DNA from: Nemopilema nomurai
Taxonomy: Eukaryota; Cnidaria; Scyphozoa; Rhizostomeae; Rhizostomatidae
Length of the DNA stretch: 64,000 nucleotides
Assembly (NCBI GenBank): GCA_003864495.1
Contig: ML133471.1
Span: 4,152,257 to 4,216,256, forward strand
Reading direction: 5' to 3'
This document shows, one piece after another, positions 12,603 through 25,400 of this stretch (positions within the stretch are counted from its first letter, which is position 1; each line of letters starts with the position of its first letter). Made by a program: the position numbers and the translations under genes. The notes under the pieces were generated by a model that saw nothing but the letters and a program-made list of their open reading frames with translations, searched no databases and had not been told where the DNA came from.

Positions 12603-15600
12603 CTGATTTAAAAAGTTGATTTTTCATGCAAATATCTGTTCTTCTAAACTTCATATTAAATATTAACTTCTACAGAGTTGTAAGCTTAAAGATTCCTGCA
12701 GTGTACAGTGGAGTAAAGACTCGCCAAGAGAACATCCCTTTTTGCTACACCACATCCCCCACACCACCCAAAGGCCCTCGCTTCTCTGCTACTTGGATTG
12801 ACTGATTTCTGTGAGCGTTCGAGTGGGGGGGATTGAATGTCTCAAAAATTGAATGTCGCATTGATTATCGTGTTCATGTTTTGAAACAAATGATGAAATA
12901 ACAATAACAGCATTGTTCTCAAATACAGCTCTCCTAGCAACTTTACAAACAGTTGTTGTCCTTTTTAATAAAACCTTCAAGTGACAATATTTGTAGCAAC
13001 AAACTGGGCTTTTCTCAAACTGGACCTTATGCAACTTTCTTTAATCCTTGATTCACAAACTAATACATGACCTTCCTTACCGTGTTTGAAATCCTAATTA
13101 ACAGAAGCTCCATTCGATGTTTTATGAGATTCAAACCAAATGTAATGCTTAGTTCAAAGTAATCTCAATTCCTGTTTTAGTGCCATTTACGTTTCGTGCG
13201 AAAAATCAACTCCTAGCGATAACTAGGGATTGGTCAACCAAATTGCATATTGTCAATTATTCACCAACCAGATTTACTTTCATTCTTTCTGCAAAGAAAT
13301 ACTATCTCTCTTAAAGCATAAATCCCTTTGGTTGCTATGAATAATTAACACTGCAAAAAAGATTAGTATTAATCTTTTTTGGCAATAGATTGAGCTTTTA
13401 GACAGAATATTATTACGTTTACGTTTGAAGACATTTGCTGCATTCGGGAAGGTCTAGAACTGTATGATAAAAGTTTTAACGCCAAAGAGATTGGTACAGC
13501 AAACCAACAGCAACAACGGCCTTTGGTTGTAATGACAATAGTTGTTTCCAAACGGGTTACCGAACGGGGCCAGACTAAAGTCCAGTTCTTGCCGCAAGGA
13601 TTTTTAAGGGACATTATGTTTCAGTACACACCAAGACTTTATATGTAGTCTGTGATTCAAAGACAACTTGCGTGTAGATATTTTGATATTTGGTGGACCA
13701 TAATCCAACCGCTCAATCCTTAACAAAAGATTGTGACAAAAGCTTGTGTTCGTTTCTCGCAAATGGGTCTTTACTAAGTAAAGTCTTAACTGCTCGTTTC
13801 CATAGAAAGAATAAGATCAAAACTCCAGTTCACATGTTCTTGCCTGTCACTCTGGAACTAAACCCAATAAAAAACCGTTCAAAAGTCATCACACCTAATT
13901 CTGACAAGCTCAGATGTAAATAATCATTGAAGCATTGCAGCTACAAGTTAAGTTCCCCGATTTCTGCTTGCATGGGAGAAAGGCACGCGTGGCGCCTGAT
14001 GCTAGACCATTTAGCAAACATTCAAGTTCTTAATCCTTGCTATCATTTTGTTAATGACTGGTGCTGATTGTCAAGATAGGCGGCTAAAGTCAGTCATTTG
14101 CTTAAGTATTTCTTTGTCTCTTATCATCACCCAATAACTACAAAGGACATAACTTTGAAGGAATTTAGTAAACTCCAATGTCGCAAAGCAAGTTCCTGTT
14201 CAATATATAAAATTCAAGAAGATCTTTACTGGATGTTTTGGAGAATATAGGCACAACAACAACAACAACAACAACAACAACTGTTTGGGTATTTTAAGCA
14301 AGGCGTTTAAGGATCAACTTCATAGCTACACCAACCTCTTTCCGAAAAAGCATCGTAAATTAGTGCTGTCTCTGCAAAAACGATTTTGTTGTTTTTGGTG
14401 TTTTTTCTTAAAGACTCTTTCTGGTAAGCAGTTTTAATTCTATCGTAGGCTGCACAGAGATCTTGGGATGACTTGCCACTATTTAAACTCATCCATCAAT
14501 GTTCATAGTTGCTTTTCTCTAATAGCTTGTGGTCTCTAATAGCTTGTGGTTATTCTTTTTGCCAGTACAGCGGTACCTTTACCTTTCAATTCAAACACCC
14601 TAGAGGCAGAACTTAACTCATTTAGGAGCATTCTCTAATCAAAATCACATCATTCTGTGTGGCATTTCTTAGCGCCCGAATGGGACTGGCACATTACGTC
14701 AGTTATGATTCTAGTGGTAGAACGTTCTGTTAGCAAAGCGAACCATCTGTATGTGATTACTGGCGCTTTTCCACTTAAGTATATCTGCTATCACCCGCCC
14801 CTTTGTTGGTTATCTCTCTACTTTAAATACAATCAAGAGTTTAAGCAGATAAATGTCAACCTCAATTACGCAAATTGAAATGTGATTGGTTCGTGACAAT
14901 CATAGAGATTCGTATCTTTAAAACCCTATCTACCTGCATAGGATGTTCCGTAGAGCCACAAAGTAGCCCACCTCTGCATATCTTCCCTGAATCTATATTC
15001 TATTTTAGATTGGTCGCTCGGAGCAAGATAAAAAGTTCTCAGATATTATTTGTCTACGTTGCGTCCAGCCAATCTGTTGCGAACAATGCGTAATCTCTAT
15101 ACTGCTGTATAAAGGAATATTAGTCGGGTTCTTCATTAGGTTTAACAAGAATTCCCAATCTATATATCTTCTCAGTATTCTAAAGTTATCTTCCCTGGCT
15201 GCCAGACTCATTAGATTATCTTCTAAGCTCGGTGACTGGGAGTCAATTTGGTGCTCTTATTGGTATCTCTGTTGGCTCAGTGTAATTGCCCCTCCGATCC
15301 GCCTACGGTCATATTCCCAATCAGTTCTTTGATTGTCAGTTTTACGCCAACCTAAGTCTCCATACAAATATATTCAAAGAAAAATATTACAAGCGCTGTG
15401 ACTGATTTGTCTGAAATTTATTATCAAGTCGTTCAAATAAGCAAATATTGGATGTTGAAATTCCTCAATTTAGGCCGTAGTTCTTCGAAAGTGTTTTCGC
15501 ACGGCCTTAACAACTAGCTAAAAATGATCAACTATCGTAATGAAAGTTACAGCTCTTGAAGTCACTTGGGACCCCTTCAAACAACTTCCCCATATTATGA

Positions 15601-16833
15601 TGGTATTGGTTTGTGCAACTTTTAACTAGTCTCTGTGTGGTAGATGGTCCAACTCAATTCAATTATGGCATACTGGCCTTGGCATTTCTTGATTAATGAT
15701 TTCCCCAGGGCGCTTATCATTGTTTATCGGCTGTCAGCTTCAATATTGATGGAAAATTCATTTATGCATGCATTACATTATGAGGTGATGTAGGATTTTC
15801 TCTTGTTGATATACTTAAAAATACATAAATATATATGATAGCTTTATACAAGCCTTCATAGTTATACAAAAGAATATTTATATATATAACTTGTCATTTA
15901 TTTTCCATGATAGTATGGCGTCGTTTGTACCCCATGATAGCCTACAGCTATCTTCGCGGCTTTTTGGCTGTGAAGAGGTGATTTCCCTATCTTAGCAGGG
16001 ATGACTTCTCGTTCTGATGGTTTTCTACGAAAACCGCTGCTTCAAAGCCCTTTACCGCAACAAGGAACCCCTTCCCGCAACAAGGAACAGCTGCTTCAAA
16101 ACCCCCATAATTTAACTAGCAAAACCCTGACGCCAATGCTCCTACACTTTCCTACATATAAAAACTGGCATACATCGCTTCTGTTGATTTTACCATTGGT
16201 TTATCATTGCTTGGGTTTCAGCTAGAGCTTTTAATTCGAAGATCCATTGAAATATTACATCATTTACTATGCGCATAGTATTGAAAATGTCTGCAATGAG
16301 AGTAGTCAAGTCATATCGTCGTTAACTCAGATTTACCGTTTATCCAAAACAAAAATTTTAAAAATTGTGGATACTATGCCAATTGTAATTAAAGCGGTAG
16401 AAAGTTTCGTTACTGAAAAAACCATCTGGTCCAACACTTGTGATCTCCTAAAATCATCACTAATTACCATGTTCAGACCACGTTTGGTACATATTTCGCC
16501 AAATGGCTTCGATAGCTGTCTTTAGTTTTTTCCCAAAGGCCCACCAACTAACTCACTAGTAAAATTTATGTTGTTTACTCTAGCTGTCCTTTTTCTCGAA
16601 GTTTAAATTGGCTTTTGTAATCAAACAGCTGAACATTGATGTAACGTTCGATTAACTCAGTGTGGTGAACAATTTTCTTGAGGTTGAATTTGATGAACAG
16701 ATGACGCCGTGCAACAACAACAAAAATATAATGCAGAAGACATTTGCAACAACCACAACAACAGTGAAAAGGCATGTGAATGTAACTGGCCTAGTTGTCC
16801 AATACGTTCGTACTGGTCAAAACAGATCTAAAC
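12603..16833. other. Stretch upstream of MRPL20 with no recognised gene
   Basis: AT-rich sequence. It holds a CAA microsatellite (14,254) and an intact 61-codon minus-strand frame (14,307-14,492, MSLNSGKSSQDLC at its start) that looks somewhat protein-like but has no recognisable family or clear splice sites. Nothing else could be supported. Confidence 0.45.
14254..14280 (+). repeat. (CAA)9 microsatellite
   Basis: Nine perfect CAA units. Confidence 0.93.
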
Positions 16834-19800
16834 ATGAGAGGTGGACGACCCAACAGAGCCCTTAAAAAGGCAAGAATATTTGAGCTTGCAAAGGTAAGGT
16901 TTTAAGCTGGGAATTTTCAAGTCTTCTGTCAAAGCGTGTGCATTTCGAGACTTTGTTTTTGTCTGGAATTAACAAAATGAGTGAACAAGATTAAAATCAC
17001 TAGTTGCAGGAAAATCTTCTTATGTATTCGAAAAAACAAAGTTGCAAGACTGCTTTTTCTGAAAATTTTGGGGTTGAATAACAGCCATTGGTAACAGTCT
17101 GTAGGTTTTGGAAGAGTCAGAATCCCTCCCAAGTCAGGGGGAATTACAATTACAAATTACAATTTTTCCCTTGTGAATTCACGAACACTGAGATCCTCAA
17201 AGATCTGAATGTTATTCCTTACCAACTATTTCCATATGAGACACAATCGTTTTTATTTCATGTGTAGTTATTTTCCTTACAAGATTTTGAGTGTGCAGGT
17301 GCTGCTACTTTTTCTAGATGAGTATACCCCTGCATCAGGGTCACGTGACTGAGGCCAAGGTTGCAGGCTCCAGAGCCCAACACTCATATGGGTACATAGC
17401 TAATTTTCTATGCAACTTGAACATGTATGACTCTGTTACTCTCTATTCCACTATCCATAAACTAGGAAGTGGTTATTGTGGCTGAATTTTATTTGAAACT
17501 TTTTCATAAATTATTCCAGGGATTTTTTGGAAAAAGAAAAAATTGCTACAGCATTGCTGTTAGAGCTGTGCACAAAAAGTTACAGTATCAATATGTGAGC
17601 AGAAAACTTAAAAAGAGAGATATGAGAAAAGTAAGTCTTCAAGTTTTTCATCATTAATTCTTTCATCATCTATGTTTCTTTCTGCAAATATCTTCTTACT
17701 TTGTAATTTTGTATGCGTTGTTGATTAGTCAAGTATTTTGAGGTTACGGTAAACATTTTCTGGATGAAAACATCCATTTTTGATTTCTTCACATTCTGAT
17801 AGTCGAATTGATAAAGAACATAATGAAACCATGTTTGAAACTAAAAGAAGTTTTGGAAATTGAGAAAATCTCACATAGGTGAAGGTTTCCATAATTTCCT
17901 TATCAAAGTTTCTAGCGGCAGTTTTCAAACCCCTGCTGCAGTTGTGCTTATTTCAAGACACTAACTGATCTTAAAGCTTAAACTACTTGACCCGGATTAC
18001 ATTGTTGGTAACATGATTCAGATGTGTATCTTGCAAGTGCGAACAGTAAAATCCTGTTTTCTCCGGACTCAAAATCCCTCTAAAAACAGCTACAAAAGAA
18101 AATTTTTTATACCCAAGGAACCAATCCAATGGCTCGAAAATTTGCACATGGCCAGGGCAGATATGGGGCAAACAAAGGGTGTCTCAAAAAATTTTTGTTT
18201 GCTCTGGTCTGTTTTTTATACCCAAATACAGCTGCAAGAGGGAGAAAAATTGTTTGCCAATTTTTGACAGGGTATAGTTTCAAGAGGAAAAATTTAAAAA
18301 ATCTGAGACACACTTTGGTAGCTTAGGATCTGCACTTCCTGCTGGTAAATTCAGATTTTGTTACCTCAAACCCAAGGGTACAATATAGCTTTTGAAGGTG
18401 GTACACTTTTTGAGCAATAAAGTCGCATGGAAATTATCATTTAACATTTATTTGCCAATAGTTTTGATCTGGCTGGATACACCACAATCTTGTGCATCAA
18501 ATGATATATAGTTTACCCAGATTTCATGAGCAGTTTGGCCTTTAGGAAGGAAAACCAAATTTCATGTTGAAAACGTTTACTGTAACCTTGAGCATAGAAA
18601 TTAGAAATTCTATCCTCCAGAGAGCAGAAAAGTTCTCCCTGCAAAAATATTTTCACTAGTTTTGAATTTGGTTATGTTTAAGTGTCTAAGGATTTAAATT
18701 AGAAAGTTACAAATGTTAAAGATGCAATGAGTGTACAAGACTAAGTAGCTTTTGTTTCATGGTCCACATTTTTCTTGTTTTGTAGATAGCATTTCATCTA
18801 GGTTGTTTGTGTAAAATGTTTTCATTTGCAGATTTGAAACATTACTAGTATAAATATTGTGAATTAGTATTATACTTTCAATTCTGATGCCAATATGTTG
18901 CGAAAATTTATTTTCTTAGATCAAACTAAGATAAGTGTTTTTTCCAATCAGTTGTGGATTACAAGAATAAATATTGCAGCAAGAGAACACAACATAGGAT
19001 ATTCATACTTTGCAACAGTGATGGCAAGGGTATGTTACCTCAATTTGTGCTATCCATTTAACATAACGTTTCACAACTCCTTGATAGTCTGATTTCAAAT
19101 AATCTTTTTACCTTGATAGAAACAGAGATAACAAGCCTTTGTGTACTCAAAGTGATGTTATTGCATAAGAGCAATGATCATTATTTTATTAGTAGTATTA
19201 ATGATATAGGAAATAAATATATCTATATGTATAGAAGCTTTTTTCTCAGCTAAAGACTGTTTTATGTCAATAATGTCAATCTAGGGTAAGGAAAAGAAAA
19301 AAGATCATCCTGATTTATTGTCAATATCCTGTCAGGACCATAACATATAATAAAAGGATCCTTTACATGTACAACAATAGGACATCGTTGATTGCAAAAA
19401 TCTTGTGCACACTCTAATTGGATCCAATGTTGGCTCTTAGAAAAGATCCTACAGGGTTTATCACCATAGTTGGTCTTAGGAGACAGGGGAAAAGGAAAAT
19501 CTTTCTTAGAATTATTGAATATCAGAATCATATAAAGAAATGATAGCAATTATTGAATATCAAGTATTGTATCATGATTTGATAAAAACTCTTAATTGAT
19601 TTCTTGCTCTGTTGTATGCAACCTATTTATGAATTCATGCAGTTCTTCAGCCGTGTGTTATGGTTTGTGTTATGAATATTATTAACTTGCAAGCAAACCT
19701 CGAAGATTTATGGAGAAATGGAGTATTAATCCTTTTTTGCTTCTAGGAAGATATTCTTCTAAATCGAAAAGTCCTTTCTGAGTTATCTATCCATGAGCCT

Positions 19801-21460
19801 AGATCTTTTCAAGTAAGTTTAAATGTTTGTTTTTATTAATTTTATCTGTAATTTTATTTATCAATTTGTTTAGTTGTGTAATTTTTGTGCCTTGAATTTT
19901 TGTGGCACAACTTTTGCAAATATTTAGACACCTGCTGTTGAAAAGAACTACTTCTTTACTTAAATTGATTGCAAATGGAACAAAGAGAAGGCCAAGAAAT
20001 ATTGTTGATTAAACATTGATTACAAAAACTCAATTGATTATCATTTGCTAAACAAAATATTATTTAAAGTTATGTGACTGCTTCCCTATCAAATTAGATT
20101 TCTGAAATAAGAATGGTACTGGCAGATGGTCCACAGAACCTTTTAACTGGGTGCTAATCTTTTTTTTAAGTAATTATTAAATTGCACCAATTTGTGTCAT
20201 TTGTGTATTATCAAGCAGCTCAAGTGAGAGATACATCTCTTACATAAAAGTGTGGTGTTTCCTTTATGTTTAGGGCAAGCCCTTGCTCCTTTACTTGTTC
20301 GCCTTTGATTTTTTTAACTGTCTGCTTGAATTTACCCTTTTTATTGGCACAACGACCAATGTTTATTTAGTAATTGATCAGGGGAAATCTCTCGAATCCT
20401 GTAAGCTAATTGCCTAGCCAAGCCTCCTTCTCTTCTACTTTATTCGTGCTTTTCCTCTGGACCTCAACAGGCCTTGCCCGTGAAGGCAAAATGGTATTCC
20501 AGAGCGATTTATCGAGCCCCACGGAAGGTGAACACGATGTTGCAAGGGGGCAAAAAGCTGTTTGGACTTTTTGAAGTAATCTTGATCAAGCATAGACAAT
20601 CTTCTAAACCCTGGTTTCCGCTGATCGCAAGTAACTCGTGATTTGTGATCTGCGATTTCCTATCACGATCGCAAAGTCGCAACAGTTGCCAAAGACGGGA
20701 TAAATCGCTTATGGTCGCAAGGAATGCACGTGACGCAAAGATGGCTGAAATTGCGATTCGCTATCATTTGGTATTAATGGAAACTGCCTGTTTTGGTCTA
20801 TCACGACTGTTGCGATCTGTGCAAAAACCTTTCACTGATAAAACGGGTGGGGAAAACTTATGAAAATAGGATTTTATCAGTTGTATAGCAGAATCTATTG
20901 CAGAAAAGTAACAGTTGTACTGGCGGGAAGCAATTTTATCCCTATTCTTTCAGAAAGATCCTGAAAGAGAAACACTAAATGCAAAGAAGAATTGATTCTC
21001 TCTTGACTATTGTTCCCTGCTTCTTTACTAATTTGAGACTCTTTTTGGGACAAATTTTTAAGGGGTGAGAAAAAATCACCAATAGTTTTCGAGAAGCTCT
21101 TTTTATGTAGCGCCTTCATTTTCTTTAGAGCAAGGCCCGCCTCAGTTTTGCCGCTTGGAACAATCTTTCCACATTCCTCCAATAAATAGACCGCTTTTAA
21201 AATCGCTTCACTGCAAATCGCTTCAATTAACTCGCTTAATCTTTCCCCTCTCTACTGATGATTGCTTTTCGCCTCATCCCTGTCTTAGTAGATTTTCTCG
21301 TATCTTTTCAGCGAACAAATGATTTGGATGACTGACCTGAAATATAATAATCAAAGCTATTGTGTAATTTTTAGTTGACCATGACTTGTCTTATTTCTAG
21401 TCACTCGCAGAATTGGCAAAGCGGAGAGTCGAAGATGGACTTCTAGCTGCAATCCTGTAA
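16834..21460 (+). CDS. MRPL20: Mitochondrial ribosomal protein bL20m (large subunit), five exons
   Basis: Structural rRNA-binding protein of the mitochondrial 39S subunit. Exons: 16,834-16,893, 17,520-17,630, 18,952-19,029, 19,747-19,812 and 21,401-21,460 (stop TAA 21,458-21,460); all junctions are phase 0 with GT/AG sites. The model gives 124 residues, a little shorter than the roughly 149 of the human protein. Diagnostic L20 features: GFFGKRKNCYSIAVRAV (rRNA-binding basic helix), KKRDMRKLWITRINIAAREH across the exon 2/3 join, then LNRKVLSELSIHEPRSFQSL and a final ALAKRR-like motif (LAELAKRRVEDG). The start ATG at 16,834 gives a short basic N-terminus that could serve mitochondrial import; a different upstream first exon cannot be excluded. 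An AATAAA overlaps the stop and another lies at 21,539-21,544. It faces SHLD2 tail to tail. Confidence 0.93.
20617..20830. repeat. Region dense in GCGAT / TCGCA words inside MRPL20 intron 4
   Basis: In about 210 bases the words ATCGCA, GCGAT, TCGCAA and their complements recur many times, including two related blocks starting TATCACGA (about 20,664 and 20,803). CpG density is much higher than in the flanks. It looks like a short degenerate non-autonomous transposon or palindromic repeat, but I could not define termini or a target duplication. Confidence 0.3.
20895..21265 (-). CDS. Nested antisense open frame with a PCLAF-like PIP-box segment
   Basis: Inside MRPL20 intron 4, on the opposite strand, a frame is open from a TAG near 21,264 down to a TAG at 20,895 (about 120 codons). 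It contains SFSKTIGDFFSPLKN followed by SQKESQISKEAGN. The human PCNA-associated factor PCLAF has KGIGEFF followed by EKENQIPEEAG at the same spacing, so the two blocks resemble its PCNA-binding PIP box and KEN-box region. Here the first PIP position is Ser rather than Gln and the KEN box reads KES. There is no ATG near the 5' end and no clear splice site, so this may be one exon of a nested gene, a decayed retrocopy or a coincidence. Confidence 0.28.
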
Positions 21461-21538
21461 TAAAATCTATGTTGTAAGTTTGTGTACTTTTAAGTTTTTA
21501 TTTCAATGAAAATCGTGCTTGCTCTCTCAAACCAGTTG

Positions 21539-21544
21539 AATAAA
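21539..21544 (+). terminator. Polyadenylation signal AATAAA of MRPL20
   Basis: Canonical AATAAA 79 bases after the MRPL20 stop codon. Confidence 0.6.
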
Positions 21545-22415
21545 TTAAAATGCGTGTTAACTATTCAGTGTGTTTCTCACGTGTTGGTACAAAGGACTGT
21601 GCAAAGTTTCTAAATTAAATAAATTCAAAATGTGAATATTTGATTTTGAATTCATTCATGTGCGTCAAAGCTTATTGCTCCTGGCAAATGGGCACAAATT
21701 TAACAAACAGTTTATACAAGAAGTCTTAACTTGGGTAAATTCCCTTTGCTGGCTATTTACTGTTATAGAGAAAATTAATCTGTTCCGTCGAAGTCTATAG
21801 CAATTGGTGTTATCGCCCTACACGTGATCTCAATGAGGATGAAGAAACACCTTGTCCAATTATTGTGAAAATTGTCGAAATATTATATCAGGAGCTTATG
21901 CCTAAGGTATTTTTCACCATGAAGTTAGCCTTTCACAATTCCTCCATGTTTTGGAAGTTTAAGAAAAATAAGCCTTTTAAGAACATTCATGCTTTTCCCT
22001 GCTTTAATACATTCCACAAGAACGACTTAATGAACGGAAACAAAGCCCATGTAATTAATGACGGCTGTTGTTCTCTTAAACTTGTTCCACCAGCATTTGT
22101 GGCACTGGCGTACATCTCCTAAGGGCCTTGGCCTTGCATTCCAGTGCAAATAAACAAACACTGCCAGCTAATGCTGATGCAATTAAAATACTTCCAATCC
22201 GCAATCATCCAGTTTGGCAAAGGACTCCACATAATTATTTTCTTTAGAATCTGCCTGTAGATTGATTTGGAAGAATGTACTTTCCTTCTTTGCGCCTGCC
22301 TTCGCTTGTTATTCTAGCAGCTTCTCTGCAGATCATCAGGGCTCAAATGCACAAAGAATTTAAAGCTGATTTCGACGCTTTCCTTCTTCAGGATACACTG
22401 CTAAAGATGTACACA

Positions 22416-22421
22416 TTTAAT
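22416..22421 (-). terminator. Polyadenylation signal ATTAAA of SHLD2
   Basis: Common variant hexamer, 28 bases beyond the SHLD2 stop codon on the minus strand. Confidence 0.4.
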
Positions 22422-22448
22422 CGCATATCAATTATTGAGGATTTACAA

Positions 22449-25400
22449 CTATAGTTCTTCTATATCTTTCAGCAAATAGACTTCCTCTCTAATAACTGTG
22501 TCAGTTTCCCCAGTGTTCTCTTGCAAAACTAAGAAAACTCTTTCTTTGCCATCAAATATTTTCTCACAACTGGTTGTGAGTTCAGATTTATTTTCCAACC
22601 CGTGCGTTGCTACTTTGCTGAGGTAAAATACGTTTTCGATAAGATCTGAGCTTTTAAGCCTATTGAAAACATCAGGAAAAACCATAACTGGGACCTCTAT
22701 GCGGCACTTTGTCTTGACGAGCAAGCGAAAAGGACGTAATGTTTCGACTTTAGAGAAATCGTATTTCCACGACAGAGAGAGGCATCGTTCACAAGCGTGT
22801 GTGGTACCGTCTGGCGATTGTTCCAATTCACAAAAACATTGTCTGCATCCTATGTATCTCAAGTCAGTCAGTTTCTCAAGTACATCACTAGCCTCGATCA
22901 TAGCATCCCAAGAACCCTCTCTTTGTTGCCCCTTAAACGTGTCCACGGATAATCTTCCACAGCGCCCTTGCCTGTCTGTAATCTCTAAACCTGTTACGTG
23001 ACCTTTGATGTTTTCTAAATTCCCAGTCACAGAACTCTTCCATTGTGGCCAAACATTTGTCCTTACATCAAACACATCACTGTCCTGGGTTAAACTTATC
23101 TTTGTGCTGGAAATAGAGTGCAGCTCTAGAACATCTCCGGACAATCCAGATTTGACGGCTACTGAGGAAAACTCCATCCAAAGCCCCTGATATTTACGTA
23201 GTGTTGACAGCAACGTCGTTCTATTGCCCCAGACAAACATGCTGGCTTTTTTTTCATGGCCATCTCGTAAACCTTAAAAACAGAAAGCATTTCAATTAAT
23301 TACTGGTTTTGTCTACTTCTACCCAAAGTACACTGTTCTGTAGAATGAACATGGTTGTATAAACATTTTCGGCAGTATCTGCCATTAACATTTCTTTGAT
23401 CTATTTGACCCGACTATTCGATCTATTCGATCATGTGATTCATTTTAGTACCCCTTGCATTTCTAATTGCTCAACCGCGTACTTATCTCGTGCATAAACG
23501 ATTATTATTCAACAGTTAGTTTAGACTTTTCCAACCAAATAAGAGACACCAGATTTTGGTGACACAACCATATTCTGAGCTACAGATGCTCAAACACCAC
23601 TACAATGTTTTGAGGGTTGAATTAACTATCTTAATCTATTTGGGTGCTTTGATAAAAGCGTATCTCAATAACTTCCCAATATGTCAATTTGGAAATGTAA
23701 AGTCCTGACATTTTGATCGATCATTATGCCCAAAAGATCCGCACGACGCGCCTTTTCTCTAATACATCACTAATCTATCACTCGCATCTTGCCCGGAATC
23801 GATGTTTAATTTCTATCCAATGCAAACTAGGGCTATCCGTTATTGGGAAGCGGTAATTCGATCAAAAACTAAATTTGGATTTAACAAGGAAGTGAGATTT
23901 ATCCTTTGCGGACAAAGATAAAGATCTGTTTATGTAAAAAACAAGGACGAAGCCTGTCATTTTTTAGAGTATGTCGGCAGTGACTCTGCCAACCTTCGTT
24001 CATCACAGATGAATAATGGCCGTCTCTGGAAGCGTAATCACATTAGCCTTCTGTTTCCACTCAGGCATACCCTCGTGCATCGAAACCTGAAGCAATTTTA
24101 ATCGCTTTTAACTGAATCATAAGTTCGCTTTATATTTGAACCGCATACATTTTTCGCTGGATTAGGCTACATACAGTTTTTAAGGGTCGTTGAAGACTGA
24201 ATTCGACATTAACAATTATGCAATAATGCGAAATGAATTTAAGCCTTACAAGGGTTTTGTATACGATTATAGCGATCCTTCAATGAAGGCATCACCCAGA
24301 TTATCTTTGGATAGCGGTCAATAAATATTATATAGCTGTTTCAGGTATGGTGCTTTTGGTACATCTCAACTTATAGTAGTACTACAATGTGCTTAGTGGT
24401 CTACTAGAAATTGCTTTTGAGTAAGTCAAGAATTTCTGATCTTTTCTACAGAAACCTACGATGGAGTGCAATTTTTCAAAACGTTTTATTCAATTTTTTG
24501 GGTCCAATAGGCTAGGACCTCGAGGAATATTTGTAAGAAAAATATATGCAGCTATCTTGTATGAAACCAACTGATTTCCCTGATAAGTTATTTAATAGAT
24601 AATAAAATCCTGCTCAACCCTAATAAAAAGACGAATCCTCCTATCTCCCGCTTGGCCGTTTCACAGACATAGTGGTTTTGTACAGCACGAGTGGTTCACT
24701 ATCAAAAATCCCAAAACCTTGAATAACGCTTTACTAATCGAACTCATTGATTTAATATTTCCTGGCGATTCTGTTCCAAACTTTTATTGAGCTTGACCTA
24801 TCGTGTTTTTTCTTTCGAGGATGTTATTTCTTGGTAAATCATTTCAATCTAATGAAGTATGGGTGGTAGACTGGAAGATTTGAACGGCCGAGAACAGAGG
24901 AGAACTTTTCGATAAGACTTAATTTGTGGCAGTCTACTAATCCTACACTTATATTACTGTTAATTTAAAGCCACTGTTCTTGCTTTTGTTTTGGAATGAA
25001 AGCAATCGGATAGAGGATGCATGAATTGACCATGTCTAATTATGCAGACCTTGTTTACCCAATTGTTGGTATGGTTCTATTATGGATCTTTCGGGGCTAA
25101 TGTCTGGCTGTCAAATTAAATTCCATGCGAAAGGAAGGTTTTGTGTCACAGCATTAGATGGATGAGTGGTGATATCAACAAAACCAATAAAAGTAAATTT
25201 GATTTTCAAGCTGATTAAAAAAGGCAGAAGTAGCAAAGGAGATGGAACAAACGGGGAACTAGAAGGATTGTAGTGGGGAAGAGCAAAGCGCGATTTAGGA
25301 AAATCAGGGAATGTGGAGTGGGTGAGGAGGTTGAAGGGTCGGTGGCTTGAAGATAGGGGACAAAAATGTAGGGTAGTCAGTAGGGTTTAAGAAAACAGGA

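Noticed and set aside
19262..19549. 95-codon minus frame with several Cys inside an MRPL20 intron
   Set aside because: No start context, splice sites or recognisable family; treated as chance.
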